Source: CAVVPY01 sp963750295 (lineage in GTDB: Bacteria; Actinomycetota; Actinomycetes; Mycobacteriales; Jatrophihabitantaceae). From it: 64,000 nt of DNA. Location: NCBI GenBank assembly GCA_963750295.1, contig CAVVPY010000001.1:2480001-2544000 (forward strand), read 5' to 3'. Both the position numbers and the translations under genes were made by a program. Below the pieces are notes generated by a model. The model was not told the DNA's origin, did not search any database, and was given only the letters and a program-made list of their open reading frames with translations. Shown here in pieces: positions 51,430 through 59,950 of the stretch (position 1 is the stretch's first letter; each line of letters starts with the position of its first letter).

Positions 51430-52079
51430 CGCTGGTTCGCCGCCTCGACCGCAGACCTCGGTGGGCTCGCGCGGACAGGTCGTTTCGTCCGCGCGGCCGT
51501 CCGGAGACCCGCCAGTTGCGCATCGATCAACCGGACGAGGGTCGGTCTTGACCAGTGCGCCGGATCGATGACTGCTTGGAACGACATGCCGTGTACCAGC
51601 GACACGAGGCGCCGACCCTCGTCGTCGGGATTGACTGCCGCCGGGATGTTCCCGGCGGCCTGTTCGGCTCTGACCAGGCGCGCCAGTCGGCCGACGGCGG
51701 AGGCCGCTCGGGCCGCCCAGATCGCGGTCAGTTCCGCGTCGCCGATTGCCATGCCCTGAAAGGCCAACCACACCTTCCATTCGGTGACGGTTGCCTTGTC
51801 CATGGGCAGCAGCGCTCGCAGGCATGCCGCGAGCGCGTCGTCGCTGGTGCGGATCGCGTCCTCGACGCGTTCGGCAGCGCGAGCAGCCATCGTCTGATAC
51901 GTGTGCAGCATCAGCTCACGCTTGCTGGTGAAGTAGTGCGTGACGACCGTGGTGCTGCCAGCCAGTCGTTCCGCGATCTTGGCGTTGGTCAGCCCGTTGA
52001 TGCCCTCGTCAGCGATCACCTCGGCAGCAGCGAGCACGAGTACTCGTCGGCGACCGTCCGCATCGATCTTCGCAGGCAT
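51426..52079 (-). CDS. TetR-family transcriptional regulator
   Basis: The 217-residue repressor has the N-terminal helix-turn-helix (about residues 8-55) with RRRVLVLAAAEVIADEGINGLTNAKIAERLAGSTTVVTHYF and a variable ligand-binding domain. It diverges from the SDR gene across 73 bases holding a GTTTACAC half-site. The same motif stands before the flavoprotein gene, so this protein is the best candidate for the local repressor. ATG 52079 has TAAACT (complement of 52086-52091) six bases upstream, suggesting a leaderless mRNA overlapped by its own operator. Confidence 0.9.
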   Translation of the reverse strand: MPAKIDADGRRRVLVLAAAEVIADEGINGLTNAKIAERLAGSTTVVTHYFTSKRELMLHTYQTMAARAAERVEDAIRTSDDALAACLRALLPMDKATVTEWKVWLAFQGMAIGDAELTAIWAARAASAVGRLARLVRAEQAAGNIPAAVNPDDEGRRLVSLVHGMSFQAVIDPAHWSRPTLVRLIDAQLAGLRTAARTKRPVRASPPRSAVEAANQR

Positions 52080-52085
52080 CTACCC

Positions 52086-52109
52086 AGTTTACACTCGTCA
52101 ATATATAAT
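52086..52109. promoter_or_regulatory. Divergent promoter/operator of the TetR and SDR genes
   Basis: GTTTACAC at 52087-52094 matches the half-sites before the flavoprotein gene. Read on the minus strand the arrangement is TATATA-N6-AGTGTANAC, identical in spacing to 48320-48340. TATAAT at 52104-52109 is a perfect -10 box toward the SDR. TAAACT (complement of 52086-52091) is a -10-like box toward the TetR gene. Confidence 0.6.
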
Positions 52110-52152
52110 TCCCGATACATATCCCGCATGTCTGGTGATTCGGAGACCGCCT

Positions 52153-52980
52153 GTGGACGATCTGCGCGAGCGTGTCGCGGTTGTGACGGGGGCGGCCAGC
52201 GGTCTCGGCCGCGCCATGGCGCAGCGGTTCGCCGCCGAGGGCATGAAGGTGATGTTGGCCGATATCGATGCCGACGGCGTGGCTGACACGGCACGTGCGC
52301 TCGTCGAGCAGGGGCGGGACGTCCGGGCGCTCAGGGTCGATGTATCCGACAGTGCCGCGGTCGAGATGCTGGCCGAACAGACGATGCAGACCTTCGGCGC
52401 GGTACACCTGGTGTGCAACAACGCGGGAGTCGTGAAGAACGCGCGGTCGTGGGCATTGACCATCGACGACTGGAACTGGGTGCTCGGCGTCGACCTGTGG
52501 AGTGCCATCCACGGCGTTCGCAGCTTCGTCCCGCGCCTGCTGGCGCAAGGTAATGGCGGGCACGTCGTGAACACGGCTTCGATGGCCGGGCTGCTACCGA
52601 TACCGAACCTCGCGGCATACGCCGTCGCGAAGTCCGGAGTTGTCGCGTTGTCCGAGTCGCTGCAGATGGAACTCGCCGCGGAGGGGTCCGACATCGGCGT
52701 GTCGGTCCTTGCCCCGGGATACATCGCGACACGGATCTCGGACAGCGCGCGCAACCGCCCGAGCGATCTCGGCGACTCAGCTGCTCCACCGTCGGTGCAG
52801 CGCACGAGTTCGGGTCTGCAATCGTCGATGACCGCGGACAATGTCGCCGACCAAGTCGTTGCCGCTGTTCGAGCGAAGCGGTTCTGGATCCTGACCCATG
52901 ACAACTACCGCGAGGTCATCCGACAGCGGGCTGCCGGAATAGGTACCGACGCGCAGCCCGTGCCACCGCCGATCTGGTGA
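52153..52980 (+). CDS. Short-chain dehydrogenase/reductase
   Basis: The 275-residue classical SDR has the cofactor loop TGAASGLG (residues 12-19), Asp39 after the second strand, consistent with an NAD preference, VCNNAG at 88-92, and the catalytic Ser143, Tyr156 and Lys160. A longer C-terminal region (about 195-275) could form the substrate lid. Substrate unknown; hydroxyacyl-CoA or hydroxysteroid are plausible. GTG 52153 has GGAG seven bases upstream. It diverges from the TetR gene and is probably its target. Confidence 0.88.
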   Translation: MDDLRERVAVVTGAASGLGRAMAQRFAAEGMKVMLADIDADGVADTARALVEQGRDVRALRVDVSDSAAVEMLAEQTMQTFGAVHLVCNNAGVVKNARSWALTIDDWNWVLGVDLWSAIHGVRSFVPRLLAQGNGGHVVNTASMAGLLPIPNLAAYAVAKSGVVALSESLQMELAAEGSDIGVSVLAPGYIATRISDSARNRPSDLGDSAAPPSVQRTSSGLQSSMTADNVADQVVAAVRAKRFWILTHDNYREVIRQRAAGIGTDAQPVPPPIW

Positions 52981-53126
52981 CCCCGATCAGCACCGACCTC
53001 ACGACTTACCCGAAACTGTGACAAGTTACGGTGCACCGCTGGCCACAATCGCCCGGTGCTGAACCTGGCCACCGATTACACTTCGGCGAGAATTGAATCA
53101 TTCGCCGGCACCGTCAGGAGACCTTG

Positions 53127-54368
53127 GTGGCTCGCTTGCTCTACTCGGCTTATCACGCAAACGGGGCATTCATGGCACCGGCGCGCGCCAGCACGGCTGC
53201 GGCCGTCAGACTCATGCAGTCAGCGCCGGCCGCGCTGCAGGACAGCACGATCGCGCGGCATCTAGACGCGGTAGGCAGCCTGGTGTCGGGTGCCCGGCTC
53301 ACCCATCGGCGTCCGGACTTCGGCATCGACTCGGTGACTGTGGATGGGGTCGAGACTGCTGTCGAGGAGTGCGTGGTCGACTCGACACCGTTCGCGTCGC
53401 TCGTCCGGTTCCGCAAGGCTGGCCATCACGACGAGCCGAAAGTCCTTCTTCTGGCGCCCCTTTCGGGCCACTTCGCGACGATGCTGACGCCGACCGTTCG
53501 AACGATGCTGCAGAACCACGAGGTCTACCTCACCGACTGGCGCAACGCACGTGACGTCCGGGTGCAGCACGGTGGTTTCGGCTTGGACGAGTATGTCGAC
53601 CACGTGATCAGGTTCATGCGCTCGGTAGGCCCTGGTGCCCACCTCATGGCGGTGTGCCAGCCGTGCGTCCCGGCGTTGATGGCGACCGCGGCGCTCGCCG
53701 AGCAGGACGACCCGGCGCAGCCGTTGTCGTTGACCCTGATGTCCGGTCCGATCGACACGCGAGTGAATCCAACGAAGATCAATGTGCTCGCCTACCGACA
53801 ACCCCTGGCGTGGTATCGCCGATACCTCACAACGGTGCCCCGGCGCTACGCGGGCGCCGGACGGCAGGTCTACCCGGGGTTCCTGCAGGTCGGCGGATTC
53901 ATGTCGATGAACTTCCGCCGGCATGTCGGCTCGCACACGCAGATCTACCGCGCGATCGCCCGCGGCGAGGCCAAGGCGAGCGAACGCACCCGGGAGTTCT
54001 ACGCGGAGTACTTCGCCGTACTGGACATGGACGCGAAGTTCTATCTCGACACGGTCGAGCGGGTATTCCAGAAGGACCTGCTTGCCAAGGGCGAGATGAC
54101 CCACCACGGACGTCTCGTGGTGCCTGCCGCCATCAAGAACACGGCCTTGCTCACGGTCGAAGCCGAGCGCGATGACATGTGCGCGGTCGGGCAGACCGAG
54201 GCGGCGCACCGACTCGTCAGCGGCACCGGCCCGCACCTGCATGCGCACCACGTCCAGCAGGGGGTCGGCCACTACGGGGTGTTCGCAGGCAGCCGCTGGT
54301 CGGACGAGGTGTACCCGGTTGTCCGCGGCTTCATCGACGAGCACCATCGCGAGGACGGCGCTGGCTGA
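53127..54368 (+). CDS. Intracellular polyhydroxyalkanoate-depolymerase-like hydrolase
   Basis: The 413-residue protein resembles PhaZ-type intracellular PHB depolymerases. The N-terminal region starts ARLLYSAYHANGAFMAPARA, the core has LLLAPLSGHFATML and YLTDWRNARDV, and the nucleophile motif MAVCQPCVPAL uses Cys177 where lipases use Ser. His near GVGHYGVF (C-terminal) would complete the triad. It may cleave stored polyester or a related thioester/ester; there is no PHA synthase in the window. GTG 53127 has AGGAG six bases upstream (TTG 53124 is too close). Its stop overlaps the next ATG as TGATG. Confidence 0.82.
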   Translation: MARLLYSAYHANGAFMAPARASTAAAVRLMQSAPAALQDSTIARHLDAVGSLVSGARLTHRRPDFGIDSVTVDGVETAVEECVVDSTPFASLVRFRKAGHHDEPKVLLLAPLSGHFATMLTPTVRTMLQNHEVYLTDWRNARDVRVQHGGFGLDEYVDHVIRFMRSVGPGAHLMAVCQPCVPALMATAALAEQDDPAQPLSLTLMSGPIDTRVNPTKINVLAYRQPLAWYRRYLTTVPRRYAGAGRQVYPGFLQVGGFMSMNFRRHVGSHTQIYRAIARGEAKASERTREFYAEYFAVLDMDAKFYLDTVERVFQKDLLAKGEMTHHGRLVVPAAIKNTALLTVEAERDDMCAVGQTEAAHRLVSGTGPHLHAHHVQQGVGHYGVFAGSRWSDEVYPVVRGFIDEHHREDGAG

Positions 54369-55951
54369 TGGCGACCGGGTCCGCGGTCGAACGTGCCCGG
54401 CAACACGCTCTCGGTGATCTGCTCCGACGCACGGCCGCGCGCTACCCGGACAAGACCGCCCTCGTCGCGGGCGGCCGCACGCAGACCTTTGCCCAATTCA
54501 ACGATTCGGTCAACCGGACGTGTTCGACGCTGACCGCGCACGGATTGAGCAAGGGTGATCGGCTGGCAGTGCTGTCCCACAATTGCTGGGAGTACGCAGT
54601 CCTGACGATCACGGCCGCGAAGCTCGGTGTCATCTTGGTACCGATCAATTTCATGCTCACCGCCGACGACGTCGCCTACATCCTCGAGCACGCCGGAGCG
54701 CGTCATCTGGTCGTCGAGGACGCGCTGGCCGAGGTCGGTGACGCGGCCCTGCTGCTCGCCGGAGTCTCCGACGGAATCCGGGGGTGGATCGGGGACGAAC
54801 CTGCAGCGGGCTGGTCCCGCGTAGCCGACTGGGCCGAATCCGGGACGGCAGACGAGCCGGCCGTCCTCGTCGGCGATGACGAACCGCTGCAGTTGATGTA
54901 CACGAGCGGAACCGAATCCCGTCCCAAGGGTGCGATGTTGTCGAGCCGATCGCTGATCGCGCAATACGTGAGCTGCATCGTCGACGGCGGGATGACACAC
55001 GACGACATCGAATTGCACGCCCTGCCGATGTATCACTGCGCCCAGATGCACTGCTTCTTCCTGCCAGATGTCTACATCGGTGCGCAGAGCGTCATCCTGC
55101 CCGGCCCGGATCCGGTGGCGGTGCTCACGGCGATCGAGAAGCACCGGGTCACCAAGTTCTTCGCGCCCCCCACCGTGTGGATCTCGCTGCTGCGCTGCCC
55201 CGACTTCGACCGCGTGGACCTTTCATCGCTACGCAAGGGGTACTACGGGGCGTCGGCCATGCCGATCGAAATCCTTCGCGAGATCCAGGATCGGTTGCCG
55301 AACGTGCAGTTGTGGAACTTCTACGGTCAGACCGAACTTGCGCCGGTCGCCACGATCCTCGGCCCGGACGACCAAATCGGACGCGCGGGGTCGGCCGGCA
55401 GGCCGGTTCTCAATGTCGAGACGACGCTGCTCGACGATGACGACGCGCCGGTTCCGCCCGGCGTGGTCGGCGAGATCGCGCACCGCAGCCCGCAAGTCGT
55501 CCTCGGGTACTGGCGCGACGAGGAACGCACCACAGCAGCCTTTCGCAACGGCTGGTTCCACTCCGGCGACCTCGGCGTCATGACCGACGACGGCTATCTG
55601 AGCGTGGTTGACCGGAAGAAGGACATGATCAAGAGCGGTGGCGAGAACGTCGCGAGCCGCGAGGTGGAGGAAGCGATCTACCTGCTCGAGGGAGTGGCCG
55701 AGGTCGCCGTGTTCGGTATCCCCCATCCGCGGTGGGTAGAGGCGGTCGTCGCCGCCGTCGTCCCTCGGGCCGGAGCCGCGCTCACCGCGGAGAGCGTGAC
55801 CGAGCACTGCCGAACGCACCTGGCCGGCTTCAAGCGGCCGAAGTACGTGGCCGTCACCGACGTCCTACCGAAGAATCCGAGCGGGAAATTGCTCAAGCGC
55901 GAACTGCGCGAGACCTATGTGCACCTCGCGCGCATTCCCGAGGTCGGCTGA
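54368..55951 (+). CDS. Acyl-CoA synthetase (AMP-forming)
   Basis: The 527-residue ANL enzyme shows YTSGTESRPKG (the common GTTG replaced by GTES), NFYGQTELAPVAT, the hinge WFHSGDLGVMTDDGYLSVVDRKKDMIKSGGENVASREVE and the catalytic lysine in KNPSGKLLKREL. It is closest in feel to fatty-acyl- or steroid-CoA ligases of the FadD3/FadD13 kind. Translation is coupled to the PHA-depolymerase-like gene by the overlapping TGATG, suggesting that it activates the acid released by that hydrolase. Confidence 0.88.
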   Translation: MATGSAVERARQHALGDLLRRTAARYPDKTALVAGGRTQTFAQFNDSVNRTCSTLTAHGLSKGDRLAVLSHNCWEYAVLTITAAKLGVILVPINFMLTADDVAYILEHAGARHLVVEDALAEVGDAALLLAGVSDGIRGWIGDEPAAGWSRVADWAESGTADEPAVLVGDDEPLQLMYTSGTESRPKGAMLSSRSLIAQYVSCIVDGGMTHDDIELHALPMYHCAQMHCFFLPDVYIGAQSVILPGPDPVAVLTAIEKHRVTKFFAPPTVWISLLRCPDFDRVDLSSLRKGYYGASAMPIEILREIQDRLPNVQLWNFYGQTELAPVATILGPDDQIGRAGSAGRPVLNVETTLLDDDDAPVPPGVVGEIAHRSPQVVLGYWRDEERTTAAFRNGWFHSGDLGVMTDDGYLSVVDRKKDMIKSGGENVASREVEEAIYLLEGVAEVAVFGIPHPRWVEAVVAAVVPRAGAALTAESVTEHCRTHLAGFKRPKYVAVTDVLPKNPSGKLLKRELRETYVHLARIPEVG

Positions 55952-55953
55952 GC

Positions 55954-56709
55954 GTGGCCGGCCGATTGGCCGTCGTGTCAGGCGGTGGGACGGGTATCGG
56001 TGCTGCCTGTGCGCACCACCTGGCGGCGGCCGGGTGCGCGGTCGTCCTGGTGGGGCGGCGGGCGGAGGTGCTCGACCAGACCGCTCAGTCGGTGCGGACC
56101 GCGATACCCGGGTCGGCCGTCGTGTGCGTGCCGACCGATGTGTCCGATCCCGACAGCGTGCGTGCACTCGCTGACCGCATCACAACGGAGTTCGACGCCG
56201 TCGACATCGTGGTCAACAACGCGGGTGCTCCCGCGGTCAAGCATGGCGACGACCTTCGCGATCTCGCCGACGCGTGGATCCAGACGTATCGGGTGAACAC
56301 GCTCAGCGCCGTCCTCATGACCACCGCGCTGGAGCCGGTGCTCACTGCGCCTGGCGGCCGGGTGATCCTTGTCGGCTCGCAGGCGGCACAGACCGGCAGC
56401 GCCTCACCCGCGTACGGAGCCGCGAAGGCCGCACTCGAAGGCTACCTCCGCGCGACGGCCGCCAGGCTCGGACCGAGCGGCATCACGGTCAACCTCGTCG
56501 CCCCGGGCTTCACCGACGACACCGAATTGACCGTCGGCCGCATGCCCGACGAGCGGCGCGCCCGCATTCTGGCGGCCGTGAGCCTGGGACGCCCTGGCCG
56601 GCCGGATGAGGTCGCCGCCGCCGTTGCCTTTCTGGCGACACCTGGGGCGGCGTACATCACCGGTCAGGTCATTGCCGTGGACGGCGGATATTCGCCCTGG
56701 CGCGGCTGA
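55954..56709 (+). CDS. Short-chain dehydrogenase/reductase, FabG-like
   Basis: The 251-residue SDR has the cofactor loop SGGGTGIG (residues 9-16), Arg35-Arg36 after the second strand, consistent with an NADP preference, VNNAG at 87-91, and catalytic Ser142, Tyr154 and Lys158. The C-terminal ITGQVIAVDGGYSPW is typical of FabG-type enzymes. The GTG follows the CoA-ligase stop by two bases, so it is the last gene of the three-gene unit starting at 53127. It converges with the next SDR. Confidence 0.88.
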   Translation: MAGRLAVVSGGGTGIGAACAHHLAAAGCAVVLVGRRAEVLDQTAQSVRTAIPGSAVVCVPTDVSDPDSVRALADRITTEFDAVDIVVNNAGAPAVKHGDDLRDLADAWIQTYRVNTLSAVLMTTALEPVLTAPGGRVILVGSQAAQTGSASPAYGAAKAALEGYLRATAARLGPSGITVNLVAPGFTDDTELTVGRMPDERRARILAAVSLGRPGRPDEVAAAVAFLATPGAAYITGQVIAVDGGYSPWRG

Positions 56710-56721
56710 CTCCGCGCTGGT

Positions 56722-57549
56722 TCAGATGGACATGCCGCCGCTGCAGACCAGGACTTCGCCGCTCACGTAGTCCGATTCCGGGAGGCAGAACAAGTACACA
56801 CCGTTGGCCGCGTCTACCGGGGTGCCCGCTCGGCCCAGCGGGATAGCGCCTTCCATCGCGGCCATGAGCTGCGAGTTGATGCCCACCTTGATCTCTCGGT
56901 CCTCGATCGAGATCGTGCTGTCGCTCCCGGCCGCAGAGTCGGTCAGGCGAGTCTTGATCAGCCCGAACGCCAGGCTGTTGACCGTGACGTTGTAACGCCC
57001 CCACTCCTTGGCCAACGTCTTGGTCAGGCCGACGATGCCCGCCTTGCCGGACGCATACGCCGCCTGCCCCGCGTTGCCGCCGAGACCGGCGATGGAGGAG
57101 ATGTTGACGACCTTGCGGGTTACCGGTGCGTCGGCGGCAGCCTCGGCCCTCGCCGCGTCACGGATGTACGGGGCAGCCGCCCGCAGGATGCGAAACGGGG
57201 CCGTCAGGTGAACGTCGATCATCGCGTACCACTGCTCGTCGGTCATCTTCTGCACGACGTTGTCCCACGTGTAGCCGGCGTTGTTGACGATGATGTCGAT
57301 GCGACCGAAGTGGTCGAGTGCGGCCTGGACGAACCGATCACCGAACGCGGGCTCGGTCACGCTTCCCACCACCGGGAGTGCCTCGCCACCGGCACGCACC
57401 ACTGCAGTGCACGTTTCCTCGGCCGGGTCCGGGTCCAGGTCGTTGAGCACGATCCGGGCTCCCTCAGCGGCCAGCTTCGTGGCGATGGCCCGCCCGATGC
57501 CACGGCCTGCCCCCGAGACAAGTGCGACCTTTCCGTCCAGCTTTGCCAT
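56722..57549 (-). CDS. Short-chain dehydrogenase/reductase, 3-oxoacyl-reductase-like
   Basis: The 275-residue SDR has SGAGRGIG (residues 12-19), Asp37 at the NAD-selecting position, NNAG at 89-92 and catalytic Ser152, Tyr165 and Lys169. A 40-residue insertion before the C-terminus (about 205-235) is longer than in FabG. It resembles FabG4/HSD10-like enzymes of beta-oxidation. ATG 57549 has GGAG upstream. It is the last gene on the minus strand of the right half of the island. Confidence 0.88.
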   Translation of the reverse strand: MAKLDGKVALVSGAGRGIGRAIATKLAAEGARIVLNDLDPDPAEETCTAVVRAGGEALPVVGSVTEPAFGDRFVQAALDHFGRIDIIVNNAGYTWDNVVQKMTDEQWYAMIDVHLTAPFRILRAAAPYIRDAARAEAAADAPVTRKVVNISSIAGLGGNAGQAAYASGKAGIVGLTKTLAKEWGRYNVTVNSLAFGLIKTRLTDSAAGSDSTISIEDREIKVGINSQLMAAMEGAIPLGRAGTPVDAANGVYLFCLPESDYVSGEVLVCSGGMSI

Positions 57550-57722
57550 AGTGCTTCTCCGCTTCGGTCACCAGTCCGCCCGGCACGCGCGACCGATGGC
57601 GGTCGCGGTGTTCACGTCCGAACGACTCGGACGTCGATCTCGCTAGCGGGAGATTCTGTAGGGCGACTTCACTAACTCTGGTCAACCTACTTGTGCTTGG
57701 GATAGTACGCAAGCACCCGAAG

Positions 57723-58100
57723 TCACGAACCCGGGAAGCCACGCATCCGCTGGTACATCGCGAGCAGCAGTTGCTTGTCTGCTTCGCTGAGGTCGGGGTC
57801 GCGCTGGATCGCCGCCGCGGTTGCGACCGCCTCGACCGCATCGCTCGACGGCGACGGATCGGCGCGGTCCATGCCCGCATGTTCCAGGAGCAAGCTGGGC
57901 GGCAGGTCGAGCGCGCCGGCGACCGCCCGCAGCACCCGCAGTGACGGTTGGTGCATACCGCGCTCGATCTGGCTCAGGTAGGCGTTCGACACGCTCGTCA
58001 TATCCGCAAGCTGGCGCAGTGACAACGCGGCCAGACGCCGCTGGGACTTGATGAAAGCACCGAGGGCCTTCGACCGGTCCGGACCGTCCTCGGCTGCCAT
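57723..58100 (-). CDS. XRE-family helix-turn-helix regulator
   Basis: The 125-residue DNA-binding protein has a Cro/CI-type HTH at about residues 11-66 (LGAFIKSQRRLAALSLRQLADMTSVSNAYLSQIERG) and a C-terminal helical segment that ends DLSEADKQLLLAMYQRMRG. No cupin domain is present. It lies between the MaoC genes and the SDR on the same strand and might regulate either. The same short HTH-plus-tail type is frequent in actinobacterial lipid clusters. Confidence 0.88.
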   Translation of the reverse strand: MAAEDGPDRSKALGAFIKSQRRLAALSLRQLADMTSVSNAYLSQIERGMHQPSLRVLRAVAGALDLPPSLLLEHAGMDRADPSPSSDAVEAVATAAAIQRDPDLSEADKQLLLAMYQRMRGFPGS

Positions 58101-58145
58101 GGGCTCAGTGTGCCAGCGCGGCCCGGCAGGTCGCGGACCGCAACA

Positions 58146-58553
58146 TCAGGCTGTCGCGACCGTCGCCCAGCCGCGCAGGTGCACGCCGCCGGTCTGTCGC
58201 GTCGCGGCCAGCTCGAGATCCAGCTCACCGGCGCGGCGGGCGACGACAGTGCCGGTGTAGGTGAGGACGTCCTCCGGCCACGCTTGCTCTCGGAACTGCA
58301 CCTTGAACCGACGGACGTTTGCCGGTCCGAACAGTTCGGCCACGTAGGTGCCGAGCACTCCGGCGCCGAGCATCCCCACGGCGAACACCGTCGGGAACCC
58401 GGCCGCCCGGGCGTACGCCTCGTCATGGTGGATCGGGTTCATGTCCCCGCTGGCACCCTGGTAGCGGACGAAGTCCGTTCTCGTGAGCGGTTGGTCGACG
58501 AACTCGGGAATCGGGTCGCCGGGTGCCAATGCATCGACGTCGACGCCGGTCAT
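58146..58553 (-). CDS. MaoC-like (R)-specific enoyl-CoA hydratase subunit (HadB-like)
   Basis: The 135-residue hot-dog protein carries the hydratase motif with catalytic Asp37 and His42 (GASGDMNPIHHDEAYARAAGF). Its partner, the non-catalytic MaoC-N-like subunit, is encoded just upstream and its stop overlaps this ATG as ATGA. Together they should form a heterodimer like HadAB of mycolate synthesis or ChsH1/ChsH2 of steroid catabolism. In this catabolic context a hydratase role on an enoyl-CoA is more likely than a dehydratase in synthesis. Confidence 0.88.
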   Translation of the reverse strand: MTGVDVDALAPGDPIPEFVDQPLTRTDFVRYQGASGDMNPIHHDEAYARAAGFPTVFAVGMLGAGVLGTYVAELFGPANVRRFKVQFREQAWPEDVLTYTGTVVARRAGELDLELAATRQTGGVHLRGWATVATA

Positions 58554-58996
58554 GCCGAGGCTGCCTTGCTGGTCTCGATCACGGTGTGGCGCGCTTCGGC
58601 AACGAGCCGACCGTCGTCGGCCCGGTACTCGGTAACGACAACGATGAAACGCATGCTGCCACCGCGCCGGCCCTCCTTGTCGAAGACGTCGGCCACGGTC
58701 TGCTGCGCCGTGAGGTGCTCGCCGGCCGCCGGCGGCGCGCCGTGGAACACGTACTCCTCCTCACCGTGCAGGATCCGTGCCCAGTTGACATTCGCCCGCT
58801 CCAACACGCGATTCGCGGATTCCGCCCAGAACCGATCCGCGGTCAGGTAGGTGGGCGGAGCAATTGCATCCGGGGCATACCAGCTGTGACCCCGCGCCCG
58901 CGTCGCCCGGGCAAACTCACGGATCTTGCCTGCTTCGACGACGACCTCGTACGCGTCGCCACGGTGGCCGACGACCGGATCCTCAACATCGCTCAT
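58550..58996 (-). CDS. FAS1-like dehydratase / MaoC N-terminal subunit (HadA-like)
   Basis: The 148-residue hot-dog protein has GEEEYVFHGAPPAAGEHLTAQQTVADVFDKEGRRG, characteristic of the N-terminal, non-catalytic half of two-domain MaoC hydratases, and lacks the Asp/His dyad. It needs the neighbouring catalytic subunit. ATG 58996 has AGGAGG upstream. The hydrolase gene lies 32 bases upstream, making the unit hydrolase-HadA-HadB. Confidence 0.86.
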   Translation of the reverse strand: MSDVEDPVVGHRGDAYEVVVEAGKIREFARATRARGHSWYAPDAIAPPTYLTADRFWAESANRVLERANVNWARILHGEEEYVFHGAPPAAGEHLTAQQTVADVFDKEGRRGGSMRFIVVVTEYRADDGRLVAEARHTVIETSKAASA

Positions 58997-59028
58997 GTCG
59001 CCCTCCTGTTCTGGTTCGACCGGATGAC

Positions 59029-59859
59029 TCAGCTCGACAGCGATCGTTCGATCAGCGCGCAACTCTGGTCCGCGCTCTCCAGGATCCACAGATGTCCGCC
59101 GCCCGGGATGAGATCGAGCTGTGCGTTCGGGATCCGACGCGCGAGCAGCCGCGCGTTGCGTGCGGGGACGAGGGGGTCGTCGTCGCCGCAGATGACGTGG
59201 GTCGGTTGGCGCAGTTCGTGCAGCCACGGCAGGCTCGTCCAGCCGCTGATCGCGTACACCTGGTGGGCGTACCCGAGTTGCCGCGGGGGCTGACCGAGCC
59301 ACCGCTCGACGTGGGCTGGGTCGAGCGAGCCGCTGCGCCGCACCTGTCCGCCGTAGATCTTCGGTGCGATCCACTCGAGGTAGCCGCCCGACACATACCG
59401 CAGCGGCGAAGACATCAGGGCGAGGACCGCCAACGACGGCGGCTGGCCGCCCAGACCCGGTGAGGTGGACGCGAGCACCAGCCGGCGCACCCGCTCAGGC
59501 GCGTCATGGGCGAGTTGCTGTGCCAGCGCTCCGCCCCACGAGTAGCCCAGCACATCGACCTCTGTTTCGCCGAGCGCATCGAGCAGTTCGACGACCATCG
59601 TGGCCAGGGCGGGCATCCTTGCGGGGCGGCACGGCAGCTCGGACCGGCCGGCGCCCGGCGCGTCGAACATGATGACCCGGCGGCCCATCGCCAGCCGTTC
59701 GGCGAGCGGCCGCCAGGTTTCCAGGCTTGCGCCGATGCCATTGACCAGGAGCAAGGGACTGCCGGTGCCGATCTCGGCGACCCGGACGGTGGTCGTCGGC
59801 AGCTGCACCGAATGCACCAGCGGCTGGTAGGTACCCAGTCCGGCTTCCGTCAACGCCAC
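59029..59859 (-). CDS. Alpha/beta hydrolase
   Basis: The 276-residue hydrolase has the nucleophile elbow GYSWGG with Ser107, an acid in CGDDDPLVP (about residue 226) and His in GGGHLW (about 257). The oxyanion region is LLLVNGIGASLETW. This is the arrangement of meta-cleavage-product hydrolases and of poly(3-hydroxyalkanoate)/thioester hydrolases; the substrate is not identifiable. GTG 59859 has AGGAG six bases upstream. It is the first gene of the minus-strand unit and diverges from the SnoaL-like gene. Confidence 0.88.
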   Translation of the reverse strand: MALTEAGLGTYQPLVHSVQLPTTTVRVAEIGTGSPLLLVNGIGASLETWRPLAERLAMGRRVIMFDAPGAGRSELPCRPARMPALATMVVELLDALGETEVDVLGYSWGGALAQQLAHDAPERVRRLVLASTSPGLGGQPPSLAVLALMSSPLRYVSGGYLEWIAPKIYGGQVRRSGSLDPAHVERWLGQPPRQLGYAHQVYAISGWTSLPWLHELRQPTHVICGDDDPLVPARNARLLARRIPNAQLDLIPGGGHLWILESADQSCALIERSLSS

Positions 59860-59950
59860 GCCACGCTCCTTGTGGGACCACGAACAGCTACCACGTGCCA
59901 GGGTGTACTAACAACATAGGCGCTACGGTAAGCAATCGGGAGGGGACCGG

